DNA of 17,403 bases from JBEIGE01 sp040382055 (GTDB lineage: Bacteria; Pseudomonadota; Gammaproteobacteria; Burkholderiales; Burkholderiaceae_C). Under the pieces are notes generated by a model. The model searched no databases, was not told where the DNA came from, and saw only the letters and a list, made by a program, of their open reading frames with translations. The stretch is taken from assembly GCA_040382055.1 (NCBI GenBank), contig JBEIGE010000041.1:1-17403 (forward strand), in the 5' to 3' direction. Positions 6,997-13,655 of the stretch are shown here, piece after piece (positions within the stretch are counted from its first letter, which is position 1; every line of letters starts with the position of its first letter). The position numbers and the translations under genes were made by a program.

Positions 6997-8010
6997 TCAG
7001 TAGCCACCCGCCCGCCACGTCAGGATTGCATTCGCGGTCTCGGCCGGATATTCGAGGTGTGGAAAGTGTCCCGACTTCTCGATTTCCAAACCTGAGACGT
7101 TCCGCCCGCTGCCGCACTTCTGCGCGGTGGCCACCAGCATCTGTTTGCCGCCCGTGGGATCAGCCTTGCCGACAATCATTTTCAGCGGGACAGCCGATCG
7201 GCACAGCGCGTCTGTCCACCGCGCGTCGTTTGATTCGCGCTCTGCCACTGTCGGCAGGATCTTGTGCGCCAGGCGCGAATCGTTCGGATAATTCAGCAAG
7301 GACCAGGCGGCGACCCAGTCTCCGGTAGAAATGCGCTTTTCTGGTCCCGTGGTCTGGCTTAGCCCGCCGACGAAAGTGTCCTGTGATGCCGCGCGGTTGA
7401 CCATGCCACCCATTGGACTTAGCAGGGCCTTCTGCGTGGAGGTGGGTTGGAACTGTTCGGCAAACAGTGAGCCATTGATCAACACCACCGACTCAATGGT
7501 GAAGGGCAATTTCGTCTCTCGCTCGCGGGCCAGCAACTCCTGGACGACGGCGTTGCCGATGTCCGAACCGATCAGCCGGACCTTGGTAAGAGCCAGCTGC
7601 CGGGTTAAAGCAACGACGAGATCGGCATGTTTGCCGATGCTGTAGGCATAGTCGGCGGGCTTGGCCGAGTATCCGAATCCGAGCAGGTCGGGCGCGATGA
7701 AGCGTGCGTTTTGTGCCATCGGCGCGGCAATCCGTCTGAAGTCCCAAGACGACGTTGGGTAGCCGTGCAGGGCCACAATCGCAGTTCCTGTGCCCTGGTC
7801 TACGTAGAAGACGTTGTGACCCTCGAATGTGAAAGTTTTCCCTATGGCCTTCCACTGTTCAGGTGATGGGGTGTTGTCGTTGGAGGCCTTGGGCGACAAC
7901 TCCCTGGTCTGTGCCTCCCCCTGCGCACTTGCGTTGTGCGCGACCCATACACCGCACAGGGCTGCGCTCACCACGAGACCCTGGACCATTTTTCCGGCAG
8001 TTTTCTTCAT
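6997..8010 (-). CDS. Exported alpha/beta hydrolase with Asp nucleophile (haloalkane dehalogenase/epoxide hydrolase-like), unit B cargo
   Basis: This 337-residue protein starts with a clear signal peptide (MKKTAGKMVQGLVVSAALCG... cleaved near ASAQG, about residue 30), so it is probably periplasmic. Landmarks are HGYPTSSWDFR (82-92) for the oxyanion hole, RFIAPDLLGFGYSAKP, and the nucleophile elbow IGSDIGN with Asp150 in place of Ser. GKADPTGG follows with the candidate acid Asp284, then SGHFPHLE with His315. An Asp nucleophile is the mark of haloalkane or fluoroacetate dehalogenases and epoxide hydrolases, but the elbow is GSDIG rather than the common GHDWG, so substrate class is open. ATG 8008-8010 has a good AAGGA Shine-Dalgarno. 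A longer frame reaches 8142 but only through relics of the unit B fusion gene. No counterpart exists in unit A or C. Confidence 0.85.
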   Translation of the reverse strand: MKKTAGKMVQGLVVSAALCGVWVAHNASAQGEAQTRELSPKASNDNTPSPEQWKAIGKTFTFEGHNVFYVDQGTGTAIVALHGYPTSSWDFRRIAAPMAQNARFIAPDLLGFGYSAKPADYAYSIGKHADLVVALTRQLALTKVRLIGSDIGNAVVQELLARERETKLPFTIESVVLINGSLFAEQFQPTSTQKALLSPMGGMVNRAASQDTFVGGLSQTTGPEKRISTGDWVAAWSLLNYPNDSRLAHKILPTVAERESNDARWTDALCRSAVPLKMIVGKADPTGGKQMLVATAQKCGSGRNVSGLEIEKSGHFPHLEYPAETANAILTWRAGGY

Positions 8011-8039
8011 CACGAATTCCTTCTTGGTTACGACTTGTT

Positions 8040-8122
8040 TAGGACTTGTTGAGTTCCGACGGCAAAGCAGTCCCTGGCCAAATGCATCTCCTTGCTGAAA
8101 ACCGTTTTGCATGGTTTGCCAT
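8040..8122 (-). pseudogene. Stub of the DUF3703-metallo-hydrolase gene, unit B
   Basis: From ATG 8120-8122 the frame reads MANHAKR, matching MTSHAKR and MSSHAKR of units A and C. A one-base loss then breaks the frame. After a large internal deletion a short piece readable as FAVGTQ (about 8049-8066) corresponds to AVGTQ near residue 148 of the intact protein. The ATG of the alpha/beta hydrolase follows 39 bases on. The stub cannot make a functional protein, but it may still provide the leader. Confidence 0.7.
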
Positions 8123-8177
8123 TTTGTAGACGTTGCTTGCATCGAAACTCGCGTAACTATGACTGCATGAACGCAAA

Positions 8178-8195
8178 CCGTATTGAACGATTCGG
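8178..8195 (-). promoter_or_regulatory. Candidate operator, unit B
   Basis: CCGAATCGTTCAATACGG on the minus strand is identical to the unit C element and lies 55 bases before the stub's ATG. The next bases (GTCATAGTT about 20 further on) are also shared with unit C. It survives although the araC gene beside it is almost wholly deleted. Confidence 0.45.
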
Positions 8196-8214
8196 CTGTG
8201 CCGAGCAGATGTAA

Positions 8215-8252
8215 TTTAGACTGAATGCAAACGCACCTGACCGCTGAGGCAT
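8215..8252 (-). pseudogene. araC remnant, unit B
   Basis: Only the first dozen codons remain (ATG at 8250-8252, MPQRSGAFAFSL, matching MTQWLGAFAFSQ of the unit A regulator). The rest of the gene, about 225 codons, has been deleted up to the shared intergenic sequence at about 8215. Confidence 0.75.
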
Positions 8253-8354
8253 AGTGGTTTCACTCGTGGACACGCGCGTGGCACCGTAGATGGCCCACCA
8301 CTGTTGTACAAAGTTAGTGAGGGCATCCATGAGATGCATGCGCAAATAACACTG

Positions 8355-8576
8355 TCAGGGTTTGCAGGCCACACTAACCGCCCGAAGCAGGGCCATCAGC
8401 AAGGTGCCTTTGGTATTGCGTTGCCCTATGCCGTCGGACTGCACCGTGGAGGCTGGCAGGTCATCGGCGATGTTGTAGCCAAACGCAATTCCATTGCGCA
8501 CAAAATTGTAGATGGCACCAATGCGTTCGTATTCTGGCAGTTGGGTCCAGCCTCTGCGTGCAATTAGGTCGGCAAT
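8355..8576 (-). pseudogene. Transglutaminase-like gene remnant, unit C
   Basis: This is a 73-codon fragment parallel to residues about 43-113 of the unit A protein (RIGAIYNFVRNGIAFGYN, DGIGQRNTKGTLLMALLRAV). It lacks the first 40 residues and stops at TGA 8355-8357. The catalytic Cys has become Arg, so it is inactive. It follows the metallo-hydrolase tail relic in the same order as in unit A. Confidence 0.85.
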
Positions 8577-8591
8577 TCTACTGAATCGGCG

Positions 8592-8697
8592 TCACAACGT
8601 GATCTTGTTGCCCGCCTGCACATGACAATAGCGCGCTCTAAATCTTTAGGCGAATAGCCCTATGACCTCGTCGCTGCTGCCATGCCCGCCGATAAGC
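8592..8697 (-). pseudogene. 3' tail of the metallo-hydrolase gene, unit C
   Basis: This segment reads LIGGHGSSDEVIGLFA, stop, RFRARYCHVQAGNKITL, stop, matching the last 34 residues of the unit A protein (GIGGHDSSDEVIDLFAKRF onward) with one in-frame stop. The end of the six-helix membrane protein gene overlaps it in another frame. Confidence 0.85.
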
Positions 8698-9340
8698 TGT
8701 CAGTCTTGCGCCAGTCGGTCAGTGCCAATATCAGTAGACCTGTCAAAAAGAAAGAAAAGCGGAGTATCACCAGCGGTCTCACCCAAGTGTCAGGTCCAAC
8801 ATAGATCAGAATCCCGACTGGCCATTGAACATAAAGCAGGAGAAAAGCGAGCAAACGCAGTGCCGGAGTATTAGTGGGTAGCACCAAACCCAGCATAAAA
8901 AGGCCGACGTAGCTCACGTGGAATTTGACGAGTGACTCCCACACTTGAAATTCGATTTCGCCAGCGCCGATAGGTATGGCAGCTCGTGCCATCGAGATCA
9001 AAGTAAGGTAATGCAAATTCTCGAGCAAATCTAAAATTGCCGTTGCCATGAGGAGGCCGATGCTCGCCACAACTATTGTTCGATGTTCGGTGTTCTTCAA
9101 GAGTCGAACCCCCAGCAATAGGAAACATGTGCCGTAGAAAAGTACAAAGGCATTGTCGAATCCGATGACTGCTTTTAGAGTACTCGGGTTTTGCAAAAGC
9201 GCCTGGACATATTGATCGGGTGCCTGGAACCTCTGCAAAGGTTCCTGACCGATGCCTGTGAATACGTAGATAAGAATCATTGCCAGCATCAGTGCTGCAG
9301 CGGTTAGTGCTAAGCGCTTCATAGTGTTTGTGAAGTCCAT
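8660..9340 (-). CDS. Six-helix membrane protein of unknown function, unit C cargo
   Basis: This 226-residue protein has about six hydrophobic segments: near residues 10-30, 58-83, 89-113, 145-162, 164-185 and 190-212. Conserved-looking polar residues lie inside helices (GFDNAFVLFYG, DLLENLHYL, LLLYVQWPVG). I do not recognise the family. ATG 9338-9340 has a strong Shine-Dalgarno, GGAGGT, six bases upstream. The last ten residues (SAGMAAATRS) are read from the metallo-hydrolase relic in another frame, so the natural C-terminus was probably altered or cut at the junction. GC looks lower than in the neighbours by eye, suggesting foreign origin. It lies downstream of the unit C araC and fusion stub, hence probably under that regulator. 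Confidence 0.75.
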   Translation of the reverse strand: MDFTNTMKRLALTAAALMLAMILIYVFTGIGQEPLQRFQAPDQYVQALLQNPSTLKAVIGFDNAFVLFYGTCFLLLGVRLLKNTEHRTIVVASIGLLMATAILDLLENLHYLTLISMARAAIPIGAGEIEFQVWESLVKFHVSYVGLFMLGLVLPTNTPALRLLAFLLLYVQWPVGILIYVGPDTWVRPLVILRFSFFLTGLLILALTDWRKTDSLSAGMAAATRS

Positions 9341-9358
9341 GGTGCTACCTCCAATAGA

Positions 9359-9591
9359 TTAGGTGTTGCCAAAAGCCACGAGCTCCAAGCCGGAACTCAG
9401 ACTTTGCGTACCGTTTTTGCCAACGAAGAAGAAACTGCCTGCCAAGGCGCAGACAACTACTACACCACCAAAAGGACCGTGATGTAGAGCGCCAGACGCC
9501 GCAGAATCTGACGACGCAGGCTGTAGCCAACAAATCATTTCCTTGCCAAATCCATCTCTTCATTGAAAATCCGTTTTGCATGACTTGACAT
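9359..9591 (-). pseudogene. 5' part of the DUF3703-metallo-hydrolase gene, unit C
   Basis: From ATG 9589-9591 it reads MSSHAKRIFNEEMDLARK then TGA. An internal deletion then joins it to FVGYSLRRQI (residue 111 onward of the intact protein) and the membrane helix. A one-base shift follows, then GTQSLSSGLELVAFGNT and TAA at 9359-9361, matching GTQLGPESGVKLADFGSTQT of unit A. Most of DUF3703 and the whole catalytic domain are missing. The membrane protein gene starts 18 bases past this stop. Confidence 0.85.
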
Positions 9592-9648
9592 TTGGGTGAC
9601 CTTGTCTGCGTTGAGATTGAGCGTCAACTATGACGGTACCAACGCAAG

Positions 9649-9666
9649 CCGTATTGAACGATTCGG
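9649..9666 (-). promoter_or_regulatory. Candidate operator, unit C
   Basis: CCGAATCGTTCAATACGG on the minus strand lies 57 bases before the fusion stub's ATG and 20 bases past the araC stop. It is identical to the unit B element and one base different from unit A. Confidence 0.45.
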
Positions 9667-9685
9667 CTGTGCCGCTCAGATTCAC

Positions 9686-10402
9686 TCAGGCCCAACGCAC
9701 GATGAGCGAGGCTGACTTTGGTGAGATACCAAACACCTTGCGCATGGTGCGCGTGAAGTGGGCCTGGTCTGCAAATCCACCTGCATAGGCAGCCTCAGCC
9801 AGTGATGCGCCCGCCAGCATCGCCCGGCCCGAAGCCTCCAGCTTGCGCCAGGCCAGCCATTGCGACAATGATGTACCCAGGCTCTCCCGCGCCAGTGTAC
9901 GCAGCCGGGAATCTGATACACCACACATGGCCGCAGCCTGTGAGATGGCATCACTGGCCGTGGTACCGACCAGCCAGTCCAAAGCCTGCGCAATTCTGGA
10001 GTCCAGCACCGGGTTATGGGGCGGTGCCAGTTGGGTCAAGGTGGCCAGGCAGTCGTTGAGGCTGACCGCCTGACGCAAGGACTCGGTGATCTCAGGGGCC
10101 AACGGCGAGGTACCGGCTTCGCCCGCCACTGCAAGCAGGGTGTTGGCGATTGGCAGATGCGGCTCAATATGCACCATCGTCACCGCTTGAGCGGGTAGCA
10201 ATATATGGCGAGAGCTTGGGCGTGTGATCAGGCCTGGCGCGGTGTGCAACCGGCCATCTGCATCCAAAATGCGTAGACTGCCAGTCTGTGCAACCGACAA
10301 TTGGATAGACGCGTGGGCGTGCTGCGAATTGTCCGCCGCCTGGCCCCGGTATATCAGGACGGACGGTCCAAAGAAGAACGACCCCAACCACTGCTGCGTC
10401 AT
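9686..10402 (-). CDS. AraC-family transcriptional regulator, unit C
   Basis: This 238-residue protein is a full-length close paralogue of the unit A regulator. It shares nearly the whole DNA-binding half (AAAMCGVSDSRLRTLARESL, AYAGGFADQAHFTRTMRKVF), while the N-terminal sensing half differs at more positions (start MTQQWLGSFFFGPSVLIYRG). Near-identical recognition helices predict the same DNA site as unit A, so the two regulators may cross-talk while responding to different signals (inference). Motifs are intact and no frame damage is visible. It is the first gene of the accessory block after yheS. The 419 bases upstream hold no convincing gene. Confidence 0.92.
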   Translation of the reverse strand: MTQQWLGSFFFGPSVLIYRGQAADNSQHAHASIQLSVAQTGSLRILDADGRLHTAPGLITRPSSRHILLPAQAVTMVHIEPHLPIANTLLAVAGEAGTSPLAPEITESLRQAVSLNDCLATLTQLAPPHNPVLDSRIAQALDWLVGTTASDAISQAAAMCGVSDSRLRTLARESLGTSLSQWLAWRKLEASGRAMLAGASLAEAAYAGGFADQAHFTRTMRKVFGISPKSASLIVRWA

Positions 10403-10576
10403 GATCGGTTATCCGTAGAACCCGGCGTACGCAAAAGGGGCAAGCTATTCGCCATCATCAACATAAGTGCCCCCACGTCTTACCCGTCCAACGAGAGAAC
10501 TTGGGCGAGCCGCTATCCACGCCTCCAACCACCAATCTACTCAACACTTCACAGTCATTCATCGCATATGTCCACG

Positions 10577-10648
10577 ATGTTCTTCATGGACGCAAGTATC
10601 CCCGAATTAATCCTGCTGCAAAAGGCTTGGTTAAATGACCGCTTACGC
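10577..10648. repeat. Diverged 72-bp inverted repeat, right copy
   Basis: This is the partner of 3786-3857 in opposite orientation, gapless and about 80% identical by eye. Both copies contain TTAAATG opening a short frame (M-I/T-A-Y-A). It lies about 250 bases from the source of the displaced yheS fragment. Confidence 0.6.
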
Positions 10649-10686
10649 TTTTGCGCTAAGCTTGGCAAGCATTCAGAAGCTGATTT

Positions 10687-10715
10687 TTAGCTTGACGCTG
10701 CAGCAGTCAAGCTAA
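10687..10715. repeat. Perfect 10-bp inverted repeat downstream of yheS
   Basis: TTAGCTTGAC (10687-10696) and GTCAAGCTAA (10706-10715) enclose a 9-base loop. It could end transcription arriving from yheS, but there is no T-tract on the minus strand after the stem, so a protein-binding palindrome is equally possible. Confidence 0.4.
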
Positions 10716-10821
10716 CACGATAACAATCATGAGAAATGGCGATGGGGCAGGTTTTTGAATCGGCACAATTGCATTGCAGTCCACCTACTAGGCGGCTCGC
10801 ACGCCGCTGGCTGACGGCGTC

Positions 10822-12747
10822 TTAGTTGGCGGCCATATCGATGCGGCTGGACAGGGCCAGCCACTCTTCTTCAAGAACCAGCAGTTCGTCGTTCACCCGT
10901 TTGAGGTTCTGCCCGAGTTCGGTAATTTCTGCCAGCGGCGGGTTGGCAGACAAGCGGCTTTCCAGCTTGGCACCTTCGCCGCTGAGCGTGGCGATGCGGA
11001 GTTCCAGCTTTTCCAGGTTGTGCCTGAGCTGGCCGGATTTGGGGTTGTCCTGCTTTTTGGGCAATGCCGGCGCTGGCTTGGCGGCCTCTTTTTTGATCGC
11101 CTCGCGCTGACGCTTGGCTTCATCCAGCAGATAGCGCTGGTAGTCGTCCAGGTCGCCGTCAAAGGGTTCTATGCCGCCGCGTGAGACCAACCAGAATTCG
11201 TCGCACACGGCGCGCAGCAGGGCCCGGTCGTGGCTGACCAGCATGACCGTACCCTCAAACTCATTGAGCGCCATGGACAGCGCTTCGCGGGTGGCCAGGT
11301 CCAGGTGGTTGGTGGGTTCGTCCAGCAGCAAGAGGTTAGGCCGCTGCCAGACAATCATGCACAGCACCAGCCGGGCTTTTTCACCGCCGCTCATGCTGCC
11401 CACAGACTGTTTGACCATGTCGCCGCTGAAGTTGAAGTTACCCAGAAAGCTGCGCAAATCCTGTTCGCGGGTGGCTTGTCCGGCCAATTTGCCGGTCTGT
11501 GTCAAGCGCTTGACCAAATCAATCATGTGCTGCAGCGGTGTGTCCGCCGGGCGCAGCACATCCAGTTCCTGTTGCGCAAAGTAGCCAATGCTCAGGCCTT
11601 TTCCTTCGGTAATTTCACCGGCTATGGGCTGCAGGTCACGGGCGATGGTTTTCACCACGGTGGACTTGCCCTGGCCATTGGCACCCAAAATGCCGATGCG
11701 CTGGCCGGCCAGCACCGAGCGGCTGATGTTTTTCACAATCACGGTGGGCGCAGCCGATGCTGCTGCGTCTTGTGGGGGCGGATAGCCAAAATTGACGCCG
11801 CTCATGGACAACATTGGGTTTGGCAGGTTTGCCGGTTCCTTGAACTCAAAGGTGAAGTCGGCCTCGGACAGCAGGGGCGCAATTTTCTCCATGCGGTCGA
11901 GTGCCTTGACGCGGCTTTGGGCCTGCTTGGCCTTGCTGGCCTTGGCCTTGAAGCGTGCGATGAACTTTTGCAGGTGGGCGATTTTGTCCTGCTGTTTGGA
12001 GAACGCGTTTTGCTGCAACTCCATCTGCTCGGCGCGCATGTCCTCAAACTTGCTGTAGTTGCCGCCATAACGCACCAGCTTGGCCGCGTCTATGTGCAGG
12101 GTGACCTGGGTCACGGCGTCCAGAAATTCGCGGTCGTGGCTGATCACCACCATCGTGCCTTCGTACTTTTTCAGCCAGGCTTCAAGCCAGACCAGGGCAT
12201 CCAGATCCAGGTGGTTGGTGGGTTCGTCCAGCAGCAACAGATCGCTGGGGCACATGAGGGCACGCGCCAGCTGCAGTCGCATGCGCCAGCCGCCTGAAAA
12301 GCTGTTGACGGGTTTATCCAACTCGGCAGATTTAAAACCCAGACCCAGGATGAGTGCCTGCGCGCGCGCCGGGGCGTCGTGGGCCCCCGCGTCATGCAAG
12401 GCCATGTAGGCGTTGGCCATGCGTTCGCCATCGTCGGTGGCCTCGGCTGCGGCCACCTCGGCCTGGGCGCTGCCCAAAAGCGTGTCGCCTTCAATCACGA
12501 AGTCGGTGGCGCTCATGGCGGTCTCAGGCATATCCTGGGCTACCTGCGCCAGCCGCCACTGGGCAGGAATAAAGCAGTCACCGGCGTCCTCATGCAAGCT
12601 GCCGTTGAGCAGGGCAAACAGGGTCGATTTACCGGCCCCGTTGCGGCCAACCAGGCCGACTTTTTCTCCGGGGTTGATGGTGGTCGATGCGCTGTCCAGC
12701 AAGACCTTGGCACTGCGCCTCAAGGTCACGTTTTTTAAAGTAATCAT
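10822..12747 (-). CDS. yheS: ABC-F family ATPase, YheS type
   Basis: This 641-residue protein has two ABC ATPase domains and no membrane segments. Domain 1 has Walker A GRNGAGKST (34-42), signature FSGGWRMRLQLARAL (150-164) and Walker B LLLLDEPTNHLD (170-181). Domain 2 has GANGQGKST (355-363), signature MSGGEKARL (452-460) and LLLLDEPTNHLD (472-483). The linker at about 235-290 (KKQQDKIAHLQKFIARFKAK style) is the ABC-F P-site tRNA interaction motif region. A charged coiled coil forms the C-terminal 90 residues. Length and wording match E. coli YheS (about 637 residues) better than Uup or EttA. ABC-F proteins bind the ribosomal E site and help stalled elongation. The ATG overlaps the prmB stop by 4 bases, so coupled translation is likely. 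Residues 590-615 are the source of the displaced copy at 3553-3629. Confidence 0.92.
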   Translation of the reverse strand: MITLKNVTLRRSAKVLLDSASTTINPGEKVGLVGRNGAGKSTLFALLNGSLHEDAGDCFIPAQWRLAQVAQDMPETAMSATDFVIEGDTLLGSAQAEVAAAEATDDGERMANAYMALHDAGAHDAPARAQALILGLGFKSAELDKPVNSFSGGWRMRLQLARALMCPSDLLLLDEPTNHLDLDALVWLEAWLKKYEGTMVVISHDREFLDAVTQVTLHIDAAKLVRYGGNYSKFEDMRAEQMELQQNAFSKQQDKIAHLQKFIARFKAKASKAKQAQSRVKALDRMEKIAPLLSEADFTFEFKEPANLPNPMLSMSGVNFGYPPPQDAAASAAPTVIVKNISRSVLAGQRIGILGANGQGKSTVVKTIARDLQPIAGEITEGKGLSIGYFAQQELDVLRPADTPLQHMIDLVKRLTQTGKLAGQATREQDLRSFLGNFNFSGDMVKQSVGSMSGGEKARLVLCMIVWQRPNLLLLDEPTNHLDLATREALSMALNEFEGTVMLVSHDRALLRAVCDEFWLVSRGGIEPFDGDLDDYQRYLLDEAKRQREAIKKEAAKPAPALPKKQDNPKSGQLRHNLEKLELRIATLSGEGAKLESRLSANPPLAEITELGQNLKRVNDELLVLEEEWLALSSRIDMAAN

Positions 12748-13655
12748 CTCGGCAGCGCCTCACGCGGAATTAAAAGAACCTGGTCGTCGCCCGCGCTGGT
12801 TTGCAGCCAAACCACTTCCAGCTCAGGAAATGCGGCTTCAAAATGATCACGCTCATGGCCTACCTCCAGCACCACCACGCCCTGCGGGGTCAGCTTGGCG
12901 TAGGCCTGCTGCATCAACTGGCGAATGAAATCCATGCCGTCGCGCCCACCGGCGCGGTTGCCATCCAGCGCCATGGCAGGCTCGGTCAGGTATTCGGGCG
13001 GCAACTGCGCCATGCTTTGCGCATTGACATAAGGCGGGTTACACACCATCAGGTCATAGGGTCCACCCACCGAGGCCAGCCCATCCGAAGCCATCAACGT
13101 GATGCGGTTGTGCAGGCCATGCTTGGCCACATTGATGGCGGCCACAGCCAGGGCGTCTGGCGAGAGGTCTGAGGCATCGACATGCACATCAGGAAAGACC
13201 ATGGCAGCCAGAACCGCCAGACTGCCGTTACCGGTGCACAAGTCAAGGACGTTGCGGGTGTCGGGTGAAAGCCAACTGTCCAGGGCATGGCCAAAATCGG
13301 GCTGAACCAGCAATTCGGCAATCAGCGAACGCGGAACAATGCTGCGCTCGTCCACGTAAAACGCTACGCCCTGCAGCCAGGCTTCTTTGGTCAGGTAGGC
13401 GGCAGGTTTGCGTGTTTCTATTCTTGCTCTCAAAAGTGTATCTATGGATTCAAGCTCAGTAAGGCCAAGCGGCCTGTTTTTTACTGAATCCAGGTTGTCT
13501 AGCGGCAATCCGAGTTGCCACAAAACCAGCCACACCGCTTCGTCAAAGGCATTGCTGGTGCCGTGACCGAAGGCCACACCGGCATCCTGGAGTTGTCTGG
13601 CACCGGCTTCTATGCACTCAAGAACGCTTGAGCCTTGCGTCAGGGGCAAGCTCAT
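12744..13655 (-). CDS. prmB: Ribosomal protein uL3 N5-glutamine methyltransferase PrmB
   Basis: This 303-residue protein is a class I SAM-dependent methyltransferase of the HemK/PrmB group. DLCTGNGSL (138-146) is the SAM-binding loop. CNPPYV (205-210) holds the NPPY motif that positions the glutamine amide, and LPPEYLTEPAMALDGNRAGG is the stretch after it. Wording such as DERSIVPRSLIAELL and the length fit PrmB rather than PrmC, which acts on release factors. In E. coli PrmB methylates Gln150 of ribosomal protein L3 and aids 50S assembly. The start ATG overlaps the dapE stop by 4 bases and its stop overlaps the yheS start by 4 bases. Pairing with a ribosome-acting ABC-F gene makes sense functionally. 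Confidence 0.93.
   Translation of the reverse strand: MSLPLTQGSSVLECIEAGARQLQDAGVAFGHGTSNAFDEAVWLVLWQLGLPLDNLDSVKNRPLGLTELESIDTLLRARIETRKPAAYLTKEAWLQGVAFYVDERSIVPRSLIAELLVQPDFGHALDSWLSPDTRNVLDLCTGNGSLAVLAAMVFPDVHVDASDLSPDALAVAAINVAKHGLHNRITLMASDGLASVGGPYDLMVCNPPYVNAQSMAQLPPEYLTEPAMALDGNRAGGRDGMDFIRQLMQQAYAKLTPQGVVVLEVGHERDHFEAAFPELEVVWLQTSAGDDQVLLIPREALPR

Larger units (their letters stand above)
10403..10821. other. Intergenic region between yheS and the unit C araC
   Basis: No convincing gene was found in these 419 bases. They hold the right copy of the 72-bp inverted repeat (10577-10648), a 27-codon plus-strand frame at 10635-10715 whose start is shared with that repeat, a perfect 10-bp inverted repeat (10687-10715) and a 6-bp hairpin just after the yheS stop (10801-10820, ACGCCG/CGGCGT). 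A promoter for araC is expected here, but none stands out. Confidence 0.5.

Noticed and set aside
8011..8142. Longer N-terminus for the alpha/beta hydrolase
   Set aside because: The added codons are fusion-gene relic read in another frame. ATG 8010 starts a proper signal peptide with a Shine-Dalgarno.
3946..10402. Transposon or integron origin of the repeated units
   Set aside because: No transposase, integrase, terminal inverted repeats or attC-like sites were found around the units.
10301..10690. Plus-strand frame of 129 codons upstream of the unit C araC
   Set aside because: It overlaps araC antisense, shows no domain, and no homologous frame is kept in the inverted repeat partner.
10801..10820. 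Hairpin after yheS as a Rho-independent terminator
   Set aside because: The stem is only 6 bp and no T-tract follows on the minus strand.
11230..12297. Long plus-strand open frame of 355 codons inside yheS
   Set aside because: It is antisense to a strongly conserved ABC-F gene, has no recognisable domain, and is explained by high GC.
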